DNA from: Dehalococcoidia bacterium
Lineage (GTDB): Bacteria; Chloroflexota; Dehalococcoidia; GIF9; AB-539-J10
Direction of reading: 5' to 3'
Length of the DNA: 15,042 nucleotides
Assembly: GCA_023129815.1 (NCBI GenBank)
Contig: JAGMBH010000057.1
Location: forward strand, 1 to 15,042
Both the position numbers and the translations under genes were made by a program. Of the stretch, positions 14,531 to 15,042 are shown piece by piece (positions within the stretch are counted from its first letter, which is position 1; the number at the start of each line of letters is the position of its first letter). A model generated the notes under the pieces. It searched no databases and was not told the DNA's origin. It saw only the letters and a list, made by a program, of their open reading frames with translations.

Positions 14531-14818
14531 TTATTTCTCCCTTTTCTTCTTGGCTCTAAATAGCATTACCACGCCGGTCACTGCGGTAAACAAAATAGTA
14601 GCCTCTCCTAAAGTATCAAAGCCTCTGTAATCAAAGATAACGGCAGTTACGGCATTATTGGCTCCAGTTTCACTTTGGGTATTTTCTATTATGTAGTCAT
14701 CCATTTCAGATGGAGGATAGCCAAAGGGGTGAATGAGGAAGGCTGTTGCTATCAAGAAGCCGATAAAGATGCTCAAGGATACTGCGATAGCAATTTTTCT
14801 CATGTTCCTCCTACTCAC
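14531..14818 (-). CDS. mbhE: Mbh subunit MbhE (MrpA C-terminal-like)
   Basis: A membrane protein of 95 residues from GTG at 14818, or 90 from ATG at 14803. It has an N-terminal helix (IAIAVSLSIFIGFLIATAFLI), a polar loop, the signature VTAVIFDYRGFDTLGE (58-73) and a second helix, as in MbhE and the end of MrpA. The GTG start overlaps the mbhD stop by 8 bases and has AAGGG about 9 bases upstream; the ATG has AGGAGG but only 3 bases away, so the choice is open. Its stop is 4 bases before mbhF. Confidence 0.88.
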   Translation of the reverse strand: MSRRNMRKIAIAVSLSIFIGFLIATAFLIHPFGYPPSEMDDYIIENTQSETGANNAVTAVIFDYRGFDTLGEATILFTAVTGVVMLFRAKKKREK

Positions 14819-15042
14819 GCCTTGTTGCCCTTATGACCAGGATATAAATCGCCACGGTGATAGCTGCTCCTACCCCGGCCTCGGCAATAGCCACATCGGG
14901 AGCTTGAAGTAAGTAAAACTCTAGGGCCAAGAGCAGGCTCATAGCAGCTAAACTTATTACAGCAGCGATGAGGTCCCTGAATATAGCTACTAACAATGCG
15001 CAGACTACAATCAAAATAGGGATAATTATGTGTAGAACTCCT
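14811..15042 (-). CDS. mbhD: Mbh subunit MbhD (MrpA C-terminal-like), N-terminus beyond the window
   Basis: A partial membrane protein: the frame is open to the right edge without a stop. The visible 77 residues run from GVLHIIIPILIVVCALL to ATRRE. The helix-loop LEFYLLQAPDVAIAEAGVGAA is the MbhD/DUF4040 signature, with the APDVAxxEA motif characteristic of the family. A TTG at 15014 can serve as a start only if the first helix is dropped, so the true start most likely lies past 15042. It is the first gene seen of the operon; mbhA-C (MrpE, F, G-like) are expected further upstream. Confidence 0.88.
   Translation of the reverse strand, partial: GVLHIIIPILIVVCALLVAIFRDLIAAVISLAAMSLLLALEFYLLQAPDVAIAEAGVGAAITVAIYILVIRATRRE

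Noticed and set aside
12137..15042. A stand-alone Mrp Na+/H+ antiporter operon
   Set aside because: No full-length MrpA is seen; its C-terminal pieces are the separate small genes mbhD and mbhE, and the run continues without a break into hydrogenase genes.

Overview
The window looks like a chromosomal segment of an anaerobic bacterium. Most genes have bacterial Shine-Dalgarno sequences and there are sigma-70-type -35/-10 boxes. The NAD kinase, Nudix and acetyltransferase genes have a bacterial style, and intergenic gaps carry the dispersed GAGATTGCTTCG.../...CTCAGAATGAC repeats often met in uncultured bacterial genomes. A Chloroflexota (Dehalococcoidia-like) host is a guess; no marker gene settles it. 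All recognised genes except one, plus a possible gene tail at the left edge, lie on the minus strand.

Left part (1-5250): a three-gene minus-strand operon with a good promoter at 5218-5246. It encodes a single-chain restriction-modification enzyme (PD-(D/E)XK nuclease, N6-adenine methylase and a type ISP/IIG-like specificity region), then a protein with a HEPN-type Rx4H motif, then a double zinc-ribbon protein with a PH/GRAM-like C-terminus. The tight packing suggests a compound anti-phage cassette; that function is inferred.

Middle (5348-7609): NAD kinase, a GNAT acetyltransferase resembling short N-acetylglutamate synthases, and an ADP-ribose-pyrophosphatase-type Nudix hydrolase, all on the minus strand. 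The nadK promoter lies so close to its GTG codon that the transcript may be leaderless. Two intergenic gaps here are filled with repeat debris and inverted repeats.

Right part (7610-15042): a plus-strand hydrogenase maturation protease (HycI type) converges on a long minus-strand operon. In transcription order the operon reads mbhD (cut by the window edge), mbhE, mbhF, mbhG, mbhH, mbhI, mbhJ, mbhK, mbhL, mbhM, mbhN. This is the gene order of the membrane-bound hydrogenase (Mbh, group 4 [NiFe]) of Thermococcales. Both nickel-binding CxxC motifs are intact in MbhL, and the iron-sulfur cysteines are intact in MbhJ and MbhN. The complex should oxidise ferredoxin, evolve H2 and drive ion transport through the Mrp-like subunits D-H. 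mbhA-C would be expected just beyond the right edge. MbhL carries a 36-residue tail after the last nickel-binding motif, which is the substrate expected for the convergently encoded protease.

Points of note: mbhH has no ATG/GTG/TTG start that includes its first conserved helix and probably starts at CTG; a dispersed repeat sits at the junction of the antiporter and hydrogenase modules; and the gap before hycI can form competing hairpins.
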